Shown: piece by piece, positions 1 to 9,639 of the stretch
Numbering within the stretch: position 1 is the first letter of the stretch
How the letters are laid out: every line of letters begins with the position of its first letter
DNA from: Aurifilum marmelostoma
Taxonomy: Eukaryota; Ascomycota; Sordariomycetes; Diaporthales; Cryphonectriaceae
Assembly (NCBI GenBank): GCA_027559495.1
Contig: JAMXSV010000017.1
Coordinates: 992,001-1,056,000 of the forward strand
DNA length: 64,000 nucleotides
Direction of reading: 5' to 3'
Program-made: the position numbers and the translations under genes
Notes under the pieces: model-generated
Seen by the model: the letters and a program-made list of their open reading frames with translations, nothing else
What the model was told of the DNA's origin: nothing
Databases searched by the model: none

Positions 1-424
1 GCTCGTCCCTGTGTTGTATAGCACGACACTAGTGATATTGACATCCAGCTTGGGGCGTGCACGTTGCCGTGCGATGCCGAGATCGTCTGTACGGGCAGAT
101 TTCAAGACATGTTGTCGTCATCGCAGTCTTGTCGGACTGTGCACTGGTGCAGGGAATACCATATGGCTCTAGATATATACGGAGGGCTGCAAGCACGGAT
201 CGTCGAGCTGATGCGATTGCGTGCTGAACTCATGCTCTACCCCGAGCTGACCGCTAACCCCTCGGAGAGCTTCTGTGAGAGGAAGACGACCCCGTCGTAG
301 ATCGTCGATCGGCGAGAGTGGGTGAGCCTAGACCGTAGCCGAGCTCTGGGGGCTCACAAAGGCCATGGCTTAGATGTGACGGCATGTGCTCCCAGGTCTC
401 GTGAGCCCCGCCTGTTTGAGAGAC
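1..424. other. Intergenic sequence, no gene seen
   Basis: No open frame here has family-like composition. The segment lies downstream of the minus-strand Zn2Cys6 gene and probably holds its 3' UTR. The 78-codon frame at 64-300 shows no recognisable motif and is not called. Confidence 0.5.
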
Positions 425-1899
425 TCAGCCGAAGCGCCTTCCCATAAGTAGCTCATAGTAAGCCTGTTGGTCCTGGTCGCTGCCCAGCATGGGATCTTGT
501 TGAACGGGAGGCTGTTCTATTGGTTCTGGGTTGAAACTCATGTCGAGGAAGTCTTCTAGTGTTTCATTCGGTGCGAAACCTAAAGAGCCGAGAGTTTGAG
601 AGATACCAAGAGACCTTTGGACCTCGTCAGTCTTCTGAACATAGGAGAGGCGGGGATCATCTTGTTCTGACAGGAGAAATCGGGTGGAAAAAGAGCACAG
701 GAAAGAAAAACGAGATCGGGAGGAGGTAGCGAGCAATGCACATACGATCTGGCTGCGTCTTTGGCTAAAATATCAGAGAAGGATATAGACTCCTGTCTGG
801 GCTTGGTCCGGGTAGACATGCTGGACTGTCTGGGCCTACTACCACCATCTTGCGATGAGGGCGACGGGGTCGGCGCATAGCCAAATGTAGTACTGTCAGG
901 CTTGGGCATAGACAGGCTATCGGAAAGCGGCGGTTGGGGCACCTGTGACAGCACGGGCGGTCGAGGAGGCGATATGATAGTGTTCTGTGCGGGGGCGAGA
1001 GGCTCTGGATCGGGGCCGAAGGACTGCGGTGGCATCGACATGGAGGGGGAGGCCTGAGGAATGGATGCAGGAGCCGGCCCATCCGGAGTTACACTCGACT
1101 TGTCGGCTGCTTGTGTCTCGTCGGGAAAGAAGGTCTTGAAGACGCCGCTCTGCTGCCAGGCCTGTATGAAAAACTCCTGCTGGGCCGGATCCTTGATGGC
1201 CTTGACGAGCCTCCTCCCCTCTGGCTGCCGCAGATAGCCCTCGACCACGGGGCCCAGGCTGGGAATGAGGTTGAGGGCGGCCCCCCAGGCTGCTGCACTC
1301 TCACGAAGGGTGTGCAGGGCACTGCGGTAGCCCTGGGCCGGACCTCTCTTCTTCTGGGGTCTCAAGTAGAGACAAGACTTATTGTGCCTCTCACAATAGC
1401 CACAGCGTGGCTTAGCGTTATCGCAGGGCTGATGGTTCACATGGCAGAAATCGCAGCTGAGAATAATAAGAATAGAAATCAGCTATGGGCAACCTCCCTC
1501 TCATTTTCCGGGCGCGCTTATAAAGAGGGGCGTGAGTGTATGTGTATGAGAGCTGGGAGGATGAGGATGAGTGGTGATATGATGAGCAAGGGGTGACACC
1601 CGTGAGGGCTGCGCCCCGTGGTGCATGCAACCGCTCATCACAGGACGCAGCAGCTTATGCAGGATGCTGTGGCCCTCGATGTAACAATAACAATAACGAG
1701 ACGGGTTGGGGACTATGACTGACGCTCGAGAGCTCTTCTTCCTCTTGCGAGGGTTGGCGGGGGCGGAAACGGCTCCAGTGACTGAGTCTCCGGCGACCGA
1801 GGCGGCCGTATCCAGATCTGGTTCCCGGTCGAGGGGTTGTGCGTGGATAGAGGAGTCGACGTTGCCGCCGGCGTCCTTGAGGTCGTCCAGGTCCGACAT
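425..1899 (-). CDS. Zn(II)2Cys6 binuclear-cluster transcription factor
   Basis: This encodes a fungal Gal4-type DNA-binding regulator of about 380 residues. Exon 1 is 1724-1899 and exon 2 is 746-1456. They are joined across a 266-base intron with donor GTCAGT and acceptor CTCAG, which restores the full cluster: Cys60-x2-Cys63-x6-Cys70-x6-Cys77-x2-Cys80-x6-Cys87. The cluster follows a basic stretch (RKRKKSSR) and precedes a basic KKRGPAQGYR segment. The middle is Pro/Ser-rich and probably disordered. A donor GTATGT at 745 starts a second intron; the last exon runs from about 672 or lower to the stop at 425, but its exact acceptor is unresolved. No fungal-specific middle homology domain is evident, so it is shorter than many family members. 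The target genes are unknown. It is divergent from the QutR-like gene but does not obviously resemble the quinate activator QutA/QA-1F. Confidence 0.85.
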
Positions 1900-3569
1900 G
1901 ATAACGCAGCTAACCGGGCGCTACAGCCTTGTGTCTTCGTCTTTATGTTGAGGTGTGGGTATCAGGCTCAGCATCGACATTAGCATAATGCCAGCTCTGG
2001 TTTGTCTATGTGTAGCGAGAAATGTTGTGTCGAGTGTGTGTGTTGTGAGGGTGAGTATCCGAAACCTTCATCTTAGCCGCGAGGGCTCCCAGGTCATTAC
2101 ACAGAGAGAGTTCACGTCGGGTGCTGATGTTGATGGAGACCTGGGGGGGGGGGACACGTTGGAGAAAGCCCACTTTGAATATGCGGAGATACAGTACTGG
2201 ACCAGCAAGGCGGTGGCTGACTACCCCTGACAGCTTAGCCAGATTAGTGAGCTCTGAAGCCATGGAGGGGGTTGACCTTGTGCTTCAGAATAGGCTCTAC
2301 AGTATACCCTTTCGGGGAAGCTTGGCCCAGGGAGAACATGCTGGGGCCCCAGGAGCTGGGGCGCTGCTCTGGCGAGTCCTCAGGGCTGGGGAGTGAGTGA
2401 ACTCAATTCCGAGAAAGAGCAGCTAGGCGGCCTGGTGGGGTAGGCATACCCCAGCACAATAGTACCTGCCAGAGACAAGCCCAGAGCAAGAGGGTGCCAA
2501 ATTTATTCCCGGGATTTCCACCCACAAGCCTGTTGGGATCAAGGCAGAGTGGCAGGGCGGGATCACCAACCTCCCAGCAAAAACAAAAAGGAGACGGGTG
2601 AGAATTGTTGTTGAGGATGAAACACCCTCTCATCGAGCTGGCCCTGGCAATACTCCCTCGCATGCGCTGGTTTAAGTCAGCTCTGTTGCTTGCGCCTTCC
2701 TGGCTTCAAGATCAGATCAGTATTTGGATTGCGGTTTGGGGCAGGCGCTGATGATACTACCGAGGCTGTGGCTACCCTGCACTTGTATAGCACTGAACTG
2801 TAGAGCTAGATAGAATCAAGTCACCTACGGAAGGGGACCTTACGGGTGCACTAACAAAGCATGCTGTGACCATGCATGCATCTATGTTAGTGCTGCTGCT
2901 GTGCTTATCGAAAGGTTCCGGAGAAGAATTAAGCACCCGGAGCCTGTCTTCCTGCCCTCACCTCATCGTCAATTCATTCTTGGCAATGTCAACCTAACTC
3001 AACATCACAACCTTGACCACCCAGACTGACTCATCTGCTTCCTCTCCAGGGTGTTATGAGCACTCTTCGTCTGAGCAGGTCCAGCTTGAGACCTCATGAT
3101 CCAGTTCCAGTCAATCTGATCTTACTCACGCCTCCACACCCTCGGTCGGCCAGAGTCGGACCTGGAGCTGCCCCCAGTACTTGAGAGGGAAGATATCTTT
3201 TCCGCCGCCAAGTCGCATTGCGTATTAGTGACCCTCAAGTACCGACAACAGCGCACTACAATACAGCTACCACCCCATCATTTTTCTCTGGCCGTCTGTG
3301 TGTCTACCGGTGGACGGAACTCCGAGCCTAAGAAAGCTTTCTCTCTTCGGCTCCCTCTCCTCCTCGGGTTTGCCGTTGTATCAGCAATAACTTTCTTGTG
3401 ACGACAGAACGGACCTCGGTCTGCCTTACCCCAAGAACCCTCTTCGCCTAATATAGGAGAAAAGAAAAGAAAGAAAAAAATTAAACGAGAATCCAGAAAG
3501 AACCCATCCGCGTCTCACACCACAGCCGACAGCCTCACTGAACCCGCGGAATGTCCATGGCACGACGAC
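1900..3569. other. 1.7-kb divergent intergenic region
   Basis: This separates the start of the Zn2Cys6 gene (-) from the QutR-like gene (+), so both promoters lie here. A G8 run is at about 2142-2149. The segment before 3570 is pyrimidine-rich and then A-rich, as in a 5' UTR. No coding region was recognised. Confidence 0.5.
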
Positions 3570-6085
3570 ATGGCCGTCGAAGATGCCAAGATCACCACTC
3601 CGCTGAATGAGCGCCTTTTCAACCCAGATGCCTCCATCGTCCTCGTCGGCTGCCGTGGTGCTGGGAAGCGCTCTCTGGGTTTCATAGGCGCCCTCCACCT
3701 GCGCCGTCGTCTCATCACCGAGGACTACTATTTTCAGCAAGCTACCGGCTACACCCGCCTGGGTTTTCTGAGCAAGCATGGCAAGCATGAGTTCAACCGT
3801 CGCAATGACGAGGTCTTTAAGCGCATGCTTGACGAGCATCGTCACAAGTGCATCATCGAGTGCGGCATGAGCAGCTTCTCCCAGGAGGCCCAGGAGGCCT
3901 TACGTCAGTTCTCGGAGACCAACCCCGTCATCTACATCCACCGGGAGAGGGACGAAGTCTTACGCCTCCTCGAGTCTGCAGACGGAGAGCGTATCCTCCG
4001 CGCAGATCAGAAGCACAGGATGTGCTCCAATCTCGAGTATTACAATCTTTTCGACTCGTCCAAATCGAAAGCTGCGCTGTCCCATGAAGGATCTACTACG
4101 GGCGAGTGGGACGCGCAGATGGCAGCTCCGTCCAGTCTGCTAGACGCCAAGCAGGACTTTACCCGGTTCATCGATTTCGTTACGGGCCAGGGGCTGGCGA
4201 AACTATTCCTCGAGAGCCCTTTTGCGGTGAGGGCTATTCCGCCCGAGTTCAGGCAGTATTCGTATGCACTGCGGTTACGGCTGTCATATCTTGTCCACAT
4301 GGATCTGGAATGGGAGGACTTCGAGGCGAGGGGAGACTGCGTGGAGCTCATCATCGACCACTGGCCGGAGAACATGATAGACCAGATTGCCAGGTTTGTG
4401 GCGCTGATCCGGAGAAAGATGGCTGTTCCCATCATCTACCACGTCGAGGAGAACCCCAGAGAAGAGCGGCGCCGTGCCTCGGACGAGAAGATCAGGATGG
4501 ACACAGAGCTCCTCGAGCTTGGTCTCCGGCTCGGCGTGGACTACCTGAGCTTGGACCTTCAGCGCAAAGACCTTCCCATAGAAAGGATCCTCGGCCACAA
4601 GGGCCGATCTAAGATCATGGGCAACTACTGGAATGTCGGCCTGATGACCACTCCGTGGTCAGACGACAGTCACCTCCGGGACTACCAGCATGCGAAGGCG
4701 CTCGGCTGCGACCTCGTCCGCATGGTCCGCTTCTGCTCTGGCGACAGCACCCTGGAGATGCTCACGGACTTTCGAGACAAGATAGCCGCCACGGTGCCCA
4801 ATCCGAGGCCTCCTCTTGTAGCGTACGACTTTTCTGTCCTGGGGGTCAGGAATCCCGTCCAGTCCCGCATCTTCAGCCCTGTCAAGCATCCAGACATGGA
4901 GAATGAGCGAGATCATCTGGCAACCGTCTGCACCGCAGCAAGCTGCTTTGATGCGCTCTTCCGCAAGTTCGAGCTGCAGCCACTGCAGTTCTACACGCTG
5001 GGCGCGGACGTCTCGTACTCGCTCTCTCCCTGTATGCACCACACCGCCTACGAATATACAGGCATGCCACACAGCTTTGCGGCCGAGCCATGCTCCACGT
5101 TGGAGGACCTGAACTCGATCTGCAGCAACGCCTCGTTTGGAGGAGCGTCGTTGACAGCGCCTTTCAAGGTAGCCATTGTGCCATACCTGAAGCTAAAGAG
5201 CTACCACGCCACGGTCATCGGAGCCGTAAACGTCCTGCTGCCCCTGCGAGGCAAGACAAACTACATTCTTGACCACGCCGTCTCGCGCAATAAAGCTGGT
5301 CTCACGAGCGAGTTCTACGGCGATAACACCGACTGGTCTTCCATTTTCACCTGTCTGCAGAGGAGCATGAGCCCAAGGAACTTCGTGCGGGCGTCCAAGA
5401 CGACGGGACTTGTCATTGGCGCTGGAGGGCAGGCCAGAGCCGCCATATATGCACTGATCCAGCTCGGCTGCCGCCACATCTTCATCTTCAACCGCACAAT
5501 CTCCAATGCCCAGGTCGTAGCCGACCATTTCAACGACTGGGCACACAAGCAAGGAATGACGCCTGGCAAGGGCGGGCTCAAGCAAATTTGCCATGTCCTG
5601 ACGTCCATCTCCGATCCCTGGCCACAGGGCTATGAACAACCGACCATGATCATTTCGTGTGTGCCGGCCACAAGTGCAGAGGGGAGGCCACCAGCGGATT
5701 TCGAGATGCCTATGCAGTGGCTCGGTAGCCCAACTGGAGGGGTGGTGCTTGAGGTGAGTCACTATCTCTTCTCAGTCTTCTCTTCTTTTACTTGGTTCTT
5801 CCTTCCGAAAGGAAAGAGTAATCTTGTCAACAATACTGATCTCGATTACAGCTGGCTTATGAGCCTCTCATCACACCCCTGGTTGCCCAGATGCAAGTAT
5901 ATAGGGACACGAGGAATCCATCCTGGGTCGTAGTGGACGGGCTCGAGAATGTGAGCGAGATGGCCATCGAGGCATTTGAGCTCATGACTGGGCGACTGGC
6001 GCCCAAGCGACTCATGAAAGAGGCGTGCAGGAAGACGTGGGAGCAGCAGAGAAGAGAGCTGTCGTCCATGTCTGAGACGGCATAA
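3570..6085 (+). CDS. Quinate repressor-like protein (QutR / QA-1S family)
   Basis: An 805-residue protein with the domain order of the last three AROM domains: shikimate-kinase-like, type I dehydroquinase-like and shikimate-dehydrogenase-like. Exons are 3570-5753 and 5852-6085 (donor GTGAGT, acceptor TTACAG, phase 0). The P-loop GCRGAGKRS is at residues 27-35. In the dehydroquinase-like part (about 220-450) the Schiff-base Lys position reads DLVRMV, with Arg in place of Lys, so that activity should be absent. The dehydrogenase-like part keeps SYSLSP, LTAPFK, GDNTDW and a GAGGQARA dinucleotide-binding loop. In Neurospora and Aspergillus, QA-1S/QutR binds the activator QA-1F/QutA and silences quinate catabolism when quinate is absent. 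No quinate enzyme genes are in this window. It is somewhat shorter than the roughly 900-residue characterised repressors. An AROM paralogue is excluded because EPSP synthase and DHQ synthase domains are missing. Confidence 0.88.
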
Positions 6086-6987
6086 AGACTATCTTGCCCA
6101 TGCCTCCAGTATAGGGTTGCGCACGCCGGATGTGGGGACAGGAAGAAGAACCGGCTCAGAGAGGTTTGACGACCATTTCATCTTTCTTGAGGTTCACAAT
6201 GCCATACATATATGTATATAGGTTCTTGTTTTGTGAACCTTGCAGGAACAACCATTTCAGAGGCATTGTGAGAGGAGTCTGTGTGCGGACGCAAGCTGTT
6301 TTCTTGCTATAGAATAGGATAGGGAGCAGTGGGACTGTTTGTATGGCGTGGTTCGGGAATTTCTCTAGGCAGAGGCAATTTATGATTATGCCCCTGTCCC
6401 AAAGTGAAATAGCCATAAATAGTAGCTAAAGCTTTTACACTTATGATCCATCCAGCATGCAAGCAAGTCTCGGGACGGGCCACATAATACAGTGGATCAG
6501 GACGGCAGATGCCAGGAACCAACGCCAGACAAAGTGGATTTTACATAATCCGACGGCAGGATTATGGGCACACCCAGTCAGGATAGACAGTTTGGACTTG
6601 ATGCCGTTCAAGGTGGAGGCTGACCCGATATCCTAGACGTAATTATTGCTATTCAACATATCCAGTCTATTAAGTAATTAATAATTAACCTCACGTTAAT
6701 TACTAAGACCAGATACTCATCAGCATACAGAAGAAGATATAAATGAAACTAATTGATTTAGGACTGTAGGCATACGTATCCACTGCTCATCACACCCAGA
6801 CAAATAAGCATCTAACAAGGTCAGAGCAGACATATGGAGGCTTATTGCAATTTAACTCAATATCTGAGTTCAGTTTAGTTTATCAAATAAAGTTGATATA
6901 ACAAGGATCACCGCAGTATTCCTTAAAGCATGTGATCACAAGCTTCTCTCTTTGTGAACCAATAAACGAAACCTCTTCCCCTTTGCT
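6086..6987. other. Intergenic, AT-rich between convergent genes
   Basis: This holds the 3' flanks of the QutR-like gene (+) and the DUF7580-type gene (-). From about 6640 to 6930 the sequence is clearly more AT-rich than its surroundings (for example TTAAGTAATTAATAATTAA). Such tracts can mark old repeats altered by RIP, but no repeat family is recognisable. No gene was seen. Confidence 0.45.
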
Positions 6988-9174
6988 CTACATGTCCCGC
7001 ATCTGAACTCTTAACTTCTGCAACACTGCGACGACCTCATCCAGGAACCTCCGCTGAAGCTCCTCGTTATCGAGGTCCGTCTCTCCGAGCCCAAAATCGC
7101 AGCCCAAGCACTTCTTGATCACCTTGGTGTACGTAGGGCCCATTTTGTTCAAGAGGTGCTGCGCCAGCTTCTCTGCAGCTCGATACTCGGACATTGGTGG
7201 AGCCGGGCCGGTCTTGTTATTGATCACTCGTATGAGCTGGTGCCATGGCCGACCGTACCCGATCTCGAGTAATAGGATGCCAAAGTCGTATAGAAGCCTA
7301 TTCCGTGCCTCAACGGGTCCTAATGCTACGGCGGACTCGCACTCGCCGGCTAACGCTGACTGGCTTCCCGCAGGCATTTTTCCCTTGCCCTTGAATGCAC
7401 GGCTCCTTGCGTTCTCCAGCCGTGTCATGAAATAGGGCCCCTTGCACTGGAGGGAAGGCGTGGCTGTTGATCCGGGAAGGAGGAAGCACCTTACGTTGTG
7501 CCCCAGGTGACCCCTTTGCGGGAGCCAGGGCGTCGTGTAGAACTGCATGATGCCCTCTGCTACGCCTCCTGCTAGCTCGACCAACACCGGACGCGGCAAG
7601 GAGCGGAGAATGGGTTCCTCGGCGATCCAGTGTATCAACTCGGTCAGAGACTGAGACTGTGCTGCTGCCACGGCCGTTTCGGTGGGCGGAACGGAGAACC
7701 ACTGTGACGGAGCCATGTCGGGCCCGCGCCAGGACCCTACCAGGGACCGGCCAGTGTGGTTGGCCATGGCGGTCAGAAAGTCCTTGCAGGAGTCACCATC
7801 GCCTTCGGGTGGCGACAGGCTTGCGGATCTAGGAGACGCCGTTTCCACCGCTGGAATGCCACCTTGTATCTGCAATGAGGACAGAGACTGCGAAAGCTTG
7901 GAAAGATGGATGGTCGATGAAAGATTGGGCACTGTCGCTAATGGAATGGCTTGCTGTTGTTGTGGCTCGTTCTGATCTCTCTGTTGGTGCTGAGGCTTTC
8001 CGGGCTTTGCTTGCTTGCCTAGGGACATGGAAAAGATCGACTTTCTTTGCTGAGAATGTTTTGGCTTTGCTGATGGGACATGGCAAACTGCCGCTGGCTG
8101 GAGCTTCGCCGAGCTCTTCTCGAGCACATCTGCCAGATCCTGTATGTTTGAGTCGTCCCGAGGTTCTTCACAGACATCTTCTTCGTCTGACTCGCAGGCT
8201 TGTTCGACTTCAAGGACAAGTGGTTCCCCGGGAGTGCTGGAAGACCCATCGTGCCTGACAGCGAGCTCGCAGGTCACATATCTCTGTATGTTCATCGGTG
8301 CCTTTTCCCTGCCCATGTTGTTCTGGTCCAATATGCGGAGGTCGAAAGCGTGAGCACTGTGGGACGAGCATAGCCAGTGAATCTGCAGTGTGGAGTGGAG
8401 TGCTCTGGACGCATACCGAGCCCGGTGGTATCTCTGGAGTATGTTGAGGCTCCATGCGGATCTGCGACTGTACTGAGCGTCGTCGTGGTTATCGTCCAGA
8501 ACCTCTCGGAGGGCCTTTGATATCTGCTCCGTGATGGACTGAAAGTCTCTGTTCAGTTCTCGCAGCTCTTCAATGGCCTTCTTCAGCTCGGGCTTGCTGA
8601 GCCAGAGTTTGAAGCGGGACTTGATATGTCTCAACCATTCAGACGAGCTCATGTTCTGCGATCTGATCGTCAGCTCATCACATAATATAATTAGACAGCT
8701 ACTCCCTGGGATCCAAGCAAGGGAATACGGCAAAAGTGTCCATGAATAGAAACCTGCGCTTGCCTCTTTGACACCAACTTCGGCCCGGAATGCATCGGAT
8801 TGCGAGCACAGCTTCCGGAGCGTGTTCTGTATCTGCTGTGCAGTCTGGCGGCAGGAGGTGAACGACTCGTCGAGTGCGTCTACCCTGTGCTTATATACCG
8901 GGGCCATGATGAGGCCCGTCGGTGGGATTGATGGTTGATTTATCACCTCCAGCACCCCGGAGCGGTTTCTGGTGATAGCCGCAAGTATGTTGATAGCGTT
9001 GTTGCGGAATATTGTGCGCTGGGCCCCAAGCTTCGTCTCGAGCACCAGGACCTCTCGTGGATAGTGCTTGAAGTCGGAGAACAACTCGAAGACGCGGCCC
9101 GACCGGTCGTAGGCTTCTAATGCGAGAGGCACTGCCGCGAGGACAGTGCCCACGATGAACTCCACGCCGGTCAT
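6988..9174 (-). CDS. DUF7580-type fungal protein with kinase-like C-terminus
   Basis: About 728 residues, counted from the ATG at 9174; the longer open frame begins only with GTG. The N-terminus (MTGVEFIVG, then helical segments up to about residue 230) resembles the fungus-specific N-terminal region of the DUF7580 group. The middle (about 340-470) is low-complexity and rich in Ser, Gln and Pro. The C-terminal 230 residues include a kinase-C-lobe-like core (LLYDFGILLLEIGYGRPW) with no visible catalytic HRD or DFG motif, so it is probably a non-catalytic kinase fold. Bases about 8660-8765 encode an odd hydrophobic stretch inside an otherwise hydrophilic coiled region and may be an unspliced in-frame intron. 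Members of this group are numerous and variable in Pezizomycotina, and their function is unknown. It lies head-to-head with the C2H2-PP1 fusion gene. Confidence 0.7.
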   Translation of the reverse strand: MTGVEFIVGTVLAAVPLALEAYDRSGRVFELFSDFKHYPREVLVLETKLGAQRTIFRNNAINILAAITRNRSGVLEVINQPSIPPTGLIMAPVYKHRVDALDESFTSCRQTAQQIQNTLRKLCSQSDAFRAEVGVKEASAGFYSWTLLPYSLAWIPGSSCLIILCDELTIRSQNMSSSEWLRHIKSRFKLWLSKPELKKAIEELRELNRDFQSITEQISKALREVLDDNHDDAQYSRRSAWSLNILQRYHRARYASRALHSTLQIHWLCSSHSAHAFDLRILDQNNMGREKAPMNIQRYVTCELAVRHDGSSSTPGEPLVLEVEQACESDEEDVCEEPRDDSNIQDLADVLEKSSAKLQPAAVCHVPSAKPKHSQQRKSIFSMSLGKQAKPGKPQHQQRDQNEPQQQQAIPLATVPNLSSTIHLSKLSQSLSSLQIQGGIPAVETASPRSASLSPPEGDGDSCKDFLTAMANHTGRSLVGSWRGPDMAPSQWFSVPPTETAVAAAQSQSLTELIHWIAEEPILRSLPRPVLVELAGGVAEGIMQFYTTPWLPQRGHLGHNVRCFLLPGSTATPSLQCKGPYFMTRLENARSRAFKGKGKMPAGSQSALAGECESAVALGPVEARNRLLYDFGILLLEIGYGRPWHQLIRVINNKTGPAPPMSEYRAAEKLAQHLLNKMGPTYTKVIKKCLGCDFGLGETDLDNEELQRRFLDEVVAVLQKLRVQMRDM

Positions 9175-9639
9175 CTGGTCTGAACCTACAACATGCACGA
9201 GAGCAGCGGTTGCCGATAAAGCTTCAACGACGAGGCCGTCGCCGGCGGGGAGATAGCCTCCACAGAGATTAGACCGCTTGCGATCTTGCCAGTGACTCCA
9301 TTATTGATCGAGCCTGAGAATGTACCCGGTCAGTCATCAGCGCAAGATGAGATGGACCCCTCGCTTTGATATGGTCTCACGCATACGGTATGAGAATAAG
9401 CCACGACATGAAAACTGAAAGGGCAAGGTAAAAATGAAGGGGGTACTACTGTACTGTACCCCGCTTCTCAGCTGACATCTGATTTGAGCTGGGCCCGCTT
9501 TGGTAACTCGATAGCAAGCGCACGTGAGAGGCTGCATTGAGCCTCATTCGCGTTAAATACCGTGGACATAAGTCTCTTCCATGCGAGACTGGATTGGAAT
9601 GCCGCAAGAGGTGAGGGTGCACTTATTTTAATAGCACAT
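9175..9639. promoter_or_regulatory. Short shared promoter of a divergent pair
   Basis: These 465 bases separate the ATG codons of the DUF7580-type gene (-) and the C2H2-PP1 fusion gene (+). They contain an inverted repeat at 9440-9462 (GGGGTAC, nine bases, GTACCCC) and an E-box CACGTG at 9521-9526. Whether either site is used is not known. Confidence 0.4.

Noticed and set aside
9175..9198. Extended start of the DUF7580-type gene at 9198
   Set aside because: This codon is also GTG, and the ATG at 9174 matches the family's usual N-terminus better.
9562..9639. Extended start of the PP1-fusion gene at 9562
   Set aside because: The codon there is GTG, and nuclear fungal genes start with ATG in nearly all cases; 9640 is the first in-frame ATG.
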